Under the pieces are notes generated by a model. That model did no database searches, had not been told where the DNA came from, and saw nothing but the letters and a program-made list of their open reading frames with translations. Shown here piece after piece: positions 12,753 to 15,085 of a stretch of 15,085 nucleotides of DNA. The first letter of the stretch is position 1. Each line of letters opens with the position of its first letter. The stretch lies in the NCBI GenBank assembly GCA_900551775.1, contig URXI01000069.1, positions 1 through 15,085 on the forward strand. Direction: 5' to 3'. The DNA comes from an uncultured Eubacterium sp. Its GTDB lineage: Bacteria; Bacillota; Clostridia; Peptostreptococcales; Anaerovoracaceae. Position numbers and translations under genes: made by a program.

Positions 12753-13964
12753 ATGGCAATGGTTTCAACCTTTCTCTCTCAATCTTTATTCAAAGATTTC
12801 CGCATCGCAGCCGGCAGGAGTGGTCTGCATAACGACGTCCACAGTACCGGCTATTTCGAGTGGGAGGAAGATCTCGACATCGTCAAAAACTTTCCCAGGG
12901 GGGAATTTGTCGTCACAACCCTCTATGCGGCAAAAGACGATGCGGCCTTTGCCAACAGATGTCTCAAGCTGTTGATCAACAACCATATTGCAGCCATCGC
13001 TATCAAAGACCTCTATTATGACGACCTGTCTGACGATATCAAGAATTACGCCGATCAGCACCATGTGCCGATTCTCTTCTTTTCAAATCTGTACATCGAC
13101 GACATTATCGTGGCCATCCGCAATGAATTATCGGACAATCTCCATACGACACTGAGTAATTCCATCTTCCAGGCTTTGATTTTTGATAGAAACCAGAGCG
13201 CTTTGGAGAAAGAATCTCTCCTGCGGAAAATCAACTCCTTTTTCTATTCAGATACGGTCCTTGCGGCGTATATATCAAAAAAATCTGACACAACTGCAAT
13301 TTCCCCTGCGGCCATGTCAGATTACAACAAAATTATGGAAGAACTGCGAGACGTCATCCCCCTTCAGCTCAACGACACCACCTTCGTTCACTCCTTCGCA
13401 GCATATAAACGTGGAATGTTCCTCATCAGTACCTGCAATACAATAAACGACGCTGTGGTAGAAGCATTTCAGGATGAGATGCGCAGTAAATTCTTCACAC
13501 AAGAGATATTCGACGGCTATCAGGTCGGTATCGGGAATCCCATTCACGGATTTGCCGATATTTCCAGCCTGCTGCTGGAAGCGATTTTTGCCAATACCAG
13601 CTGCACATTAGAAGAGGATCGCTTCGTCAATTTTGCAGACATCGGTATAGACGCCCTTCTCTTCGCTCATTGCTATACGCCGTACTACGACAAATACTAT
13701 GGGGAGATCTTGGATGCTTTATCCTCCACAGAAAGCGGCTCCTCAGCTCTGATTGATACACTGCTTCATTACGTCTATTATGGCGGAAACATCGAGAAGA
13801 CAGCCAATGCCATGTTTCAACATAAGAACACCATTCGTTATCGTATCAACAAAATCAGCACGCTGCTCCATATCGATAACGATATCAAACTGAACAGTAC
13901 CCTGTATCTTTTCTCCCGGCTCCATTACGGGCGAAAGTATCTGCAGGTGTTTTATGCTGAGTAA
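12753..13964 (+). CDS. PucR-family transcriptional regulator
   Basis: A 403-residue regulator. The N-terminal part (about residues 10-115) resembles the PucR ligand domain, with EFVVTTLYAAKDD (51-63), NHIAAIAIKDLYYDD (77-91) and DQHHVPILFF (101-110). The C-terminal part carries the PucR-type helix-turn-helix (about 335-385): LLHYVYYGGNIEKTANAMF, then HKNTIRYRINKISTLL. Members such as PucR, CdaR and PutR usually activate catabolic genes when they sense a substrate. The RBS GGAGG lies 9 nt before the ATG. It is divergent from the PLP-enzyme unit and is presumably its regulator. The 15 nt to the convergent ABC permease stop hold no terminator, so the transcripts may overlap. Confidence 0.87.
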   Translation: MAMVSTFLSQSLFKDFRIAAGRSGLHNDVHSTGYFEWEEDLDIVKNFPRGEFVVTTLYAAKDDAAFANRCLKLLINNHIAAIAIKDLYYDDLSDDIKNYADQHHVPILFFSNLYIDDIIVAIRNELSDNLHTTLSNSIFQALIFDRNQSALEKESLLRKINSFFYSDTVLAAYISKKSDTTAISPAAMSDYNKIMEELRDVIPLQLNDTTFVHSFAAYKRGMFLISTCNTINDAVVEAFQDEMRSKFFTQEIFDGYQVGIGNPIHGFADISSLLLEAIFANTSCTLEEDRFVNFADIGIDALLFAHCYTPYYDKYYGEILDALSSTESGSSALIDTLLHYVYYGGNIEKTANAMFQHKNTIRYRINKISTLLHIDNDIKLNSTLYLFSRLHYGRKYLQVFYAE

Positions 13965-13979
13965 ATAAGATTTTCCTGC

Positions 13980-14732
13980 TTACATCCAACTTTTCTTTTT
14001 ATACAACAGCGCACCGGCCGCGACACAGAAAACCATGACGGCCGCCAATATAACTACACTGTCTCGATATTGGCCTATAGGTGCATTTCGAAAGGTCCCC
14101 TGCAAGGTATTTACGACATGGGTCAGGGGCAGAAACTTCGAAACTTTGATGATGACGTCGGGTAATAGTTCTTTTGGCATGGTCGCCCCGGATAAAAAAA
14201 TCATCACAAAATAAGAGATGTAGCACAACAGGTTGTTGATCTTCGTTGTCGGCGAGAGGGCTGTGAAGAAAAAGCCCAGTGAAAATATGCTTGCTATAGA
14301 CAGCAACATGGCTGGCGCGATGGAAAACCAGTCACCTTGGATTCGAATATCATATACCAACTTGCCGACGACAAAGAGTAGTATGAAACCGATGATTGTC
14401 ATAGAAAAATTCACTGCCGCCTGTACTGTCATCACCATCCCTTTTCCTGCAGGCGATGCATCAAAACGTTTGTATATCTTTTGCTCTTTATAGGATGAAA
14501 TGGTCAGTGGAAAAGCCATCAGACCCGTAACGCCGATAATCATGGCTGCGTAGGCAGGAACTGATACGTCCATGGTTCCCTGGCCATCAAAATACGGCGT
14601 CGGCTCATTTCCATAGATACTCCCATAGAGCAGCAGCATTAAAACTGGAAAAGCAAAGGTAAAGAAAAAGCCGAAGAAGTCTCTCATAAAAAGTCTCGAT
14701 TCTGTTCGAAAGATGGCAATTACTTTTTTCAT
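13980..14732 (-). CDS. ABC-2 type transporter permease
   Basis: A 250-residue integral membrane protein with about six hydrophobic segments of the ABC-2 permease type: an N-terminal amphipathic part (MKKVIAIFRTESRLFMRDFF), TM1 at about 20-40, TMs through FPLTISSYKEQKIYKRFDASP and the conserved exporter stretch FFFTALSPTTKINN, then FLSGATMPKELLP before the last TMs. It forms an exporter with the ATPase encoded just upstream. Start at 14732: GGGAGGG lies 6 nt upstream and the ATG overlaps the ATPase stop (ATGA), showing translational coupling; a longer frame from 14747 is unlikely. Cargo is unknown; relatives export drugs, peptides or lipids. Confidence 0.9.
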   Translation of the reverse strand: MKKVIAIFRTESRLFMRDFFGFFFTFAFPVLMLLLYGSIYGNEPTPYFDGQGTMDVSVPAYAAMIIGVTGLMAFPLTISSYKEQKIYKRFDASPAGKGMVMTVQAAVNFSMTIIGFILLFVVGKLVYDIRIQGDWFSIAPAMLLSIASIFSLGFFFTALSPTTKINNLLCYISYFVMIFLSGATMPKELLPDVIIKVSKFLPLTHVVNTLQGTFRNAPIGQYRDSVVILAAVMVFCVAAGALLYKKKSWM

Positions 14733-15085
14733 AGTATTCCCTCCCATCTCAATGTCTCTGTTTTCGGAGAAATCAAAAGATATACTTCTTCTAAGGTGAG
14801 TGATTCCTTCCAGTCCTCCGCCGGCACTTTGCTTCTGACAAAGTTTCTGAATTCATCTAAAGAGCCGACAAAGCGGGAACGACCGCTCTCCAGGTAGACC
14901 AGACGGTCTGCAAGGTATTCCACTTCGTCCAAGTAGTGGGATACCAGGAGAATCGTGGTCCCGCTTTGACGGATCTGCTTCAGGCTTTCCCACATGCCCC
15001 GTCTCACTTCAGGATCGAGCCCCGTGGTCAATTCGTCGAGAATCAGTATCTTCGGATGGGGCAGCAAGGCCAGCAGAATTGACAG
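14729..15085 (-). CDS. ABC transporter ATP-binding protein, C-terminal part (runs off the right edge)
   Basis: The last 118 residues of an ABC ATPase. It opens in the tail of the signature helix (LSILLALLPHPK), then the Walker B strand and catalytic Glu (ILILDE), the D-loop (TTGLDP) and the switch His in LLVSHYLDEVEYLADR, followed by a short C-terminal tail ending EGIL. The Walker A, Q-loop and LSGGQ sequences lie beyond the window. An internal TTG at 15067 is not a start: the frame stays open and fits the family up to the edge. The stop overlaps the permease ATG by the ATGA junction, so the two form an exporter pair. Confidence 0.92.
   Translation of the reverse strand: MSILLALLPHPKILILDELTTGLDPEVRRGMWESLKQIRQSGTTILLVSHYLDEVEYLADRLVYLESGRSRFVGSLDEFRNFVRSKVPAEDWKESLTLEEVYLLISPKTETLRWEGIL

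Noticed and set aside
1..15085. Defence island, phage, transposon or CRISPR elements
   Set aside because: No transposase, integrase, nuclease-type defence gene or regularly spaced repeat was found; the genes are metabolic, regulatory and transport types.

Overview
The window looks like chromosomal DNA of an anaerobic, amino-acid-fermenting Clostridia-type Firmicute. The reasons are strong GGAGG-type ribosome binding sites, rubrerythrin and a BFD-like [2Fe-2S] protein, a Cat1-type CoA-transferase, an iron-dependent alcohol dehydrogenase, and sigma-A promoters with extended -10 elements. A family-level placement (for example among Anaerovoracaceae-like organisms) would be a guess. I see no rRNA, tRNA, CRISPR array, insertion sequence, phage gene or riboswitch. 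No gene-free stretch exceeds about 200 bases.

Left part (1-5800), central metabolism and housekeeping: a pyruvate kinase gene on the minus strand runs to the left edge and carries an in-frame TAG at a normally conserved spot. It is divergent from a 502-residue acetyl/succinyl-CoA:CoA transferase. Then come a YbaK/ProX-type aminoacyl-tRNA deacylase (minus), a membrane-anchored transglutaminase-like protein (plus), a small membrane zinc-ribbon protein (minus), a 66-residue BFD-like [2Fe-2S] protein (plus) and rubrerythrin (minus). Most of these are single-gene units separated by hairpin terminators, several of them bidirectional. Three of the promoters share the same extended -10 core, TGGTATACT.

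Middle part (5800-9480), a probable methylarginine/arginine locus: a dimethylarginine dimethylaminohydrolase (DDAH) gene is followed 30 nt later by an APC-family amino acid antiporter, both on the minus strand. Divergent from them is a GntR/FCD regulator followed by a small leucine-rich-repeat protein. The shared promoter region holds a near-consensus promoter for the DDAH gene and a 14-nt repeat present twice, one copy overlapping the -10. The simplest model is uptake of a (methyl)arginine, hydrolysis to citrulline plus an amine, and export of a product by the antiporter under GntR control.

Right part (9490-15085): a GNAT acetyltransferase, then a two-gene minus-strand unit of a class V PLP enzyme (annotated in such families as cysteine-desulfurase-like, but apparently lacking the catalytic cysteine) and an iron-containing alcohol dehydrogenase. 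Divergent from these is a PucR-family regulator. The intervening region has a 39-bp dyad with two TTGTACAA boxes placed just upstream of the PLP-gene -35. This looks like a substrate-induced catabolic module whose substrate is unknown. The window ends with an ABC-2 permease and the C-terminal part of its ATPase, translationally coupled.
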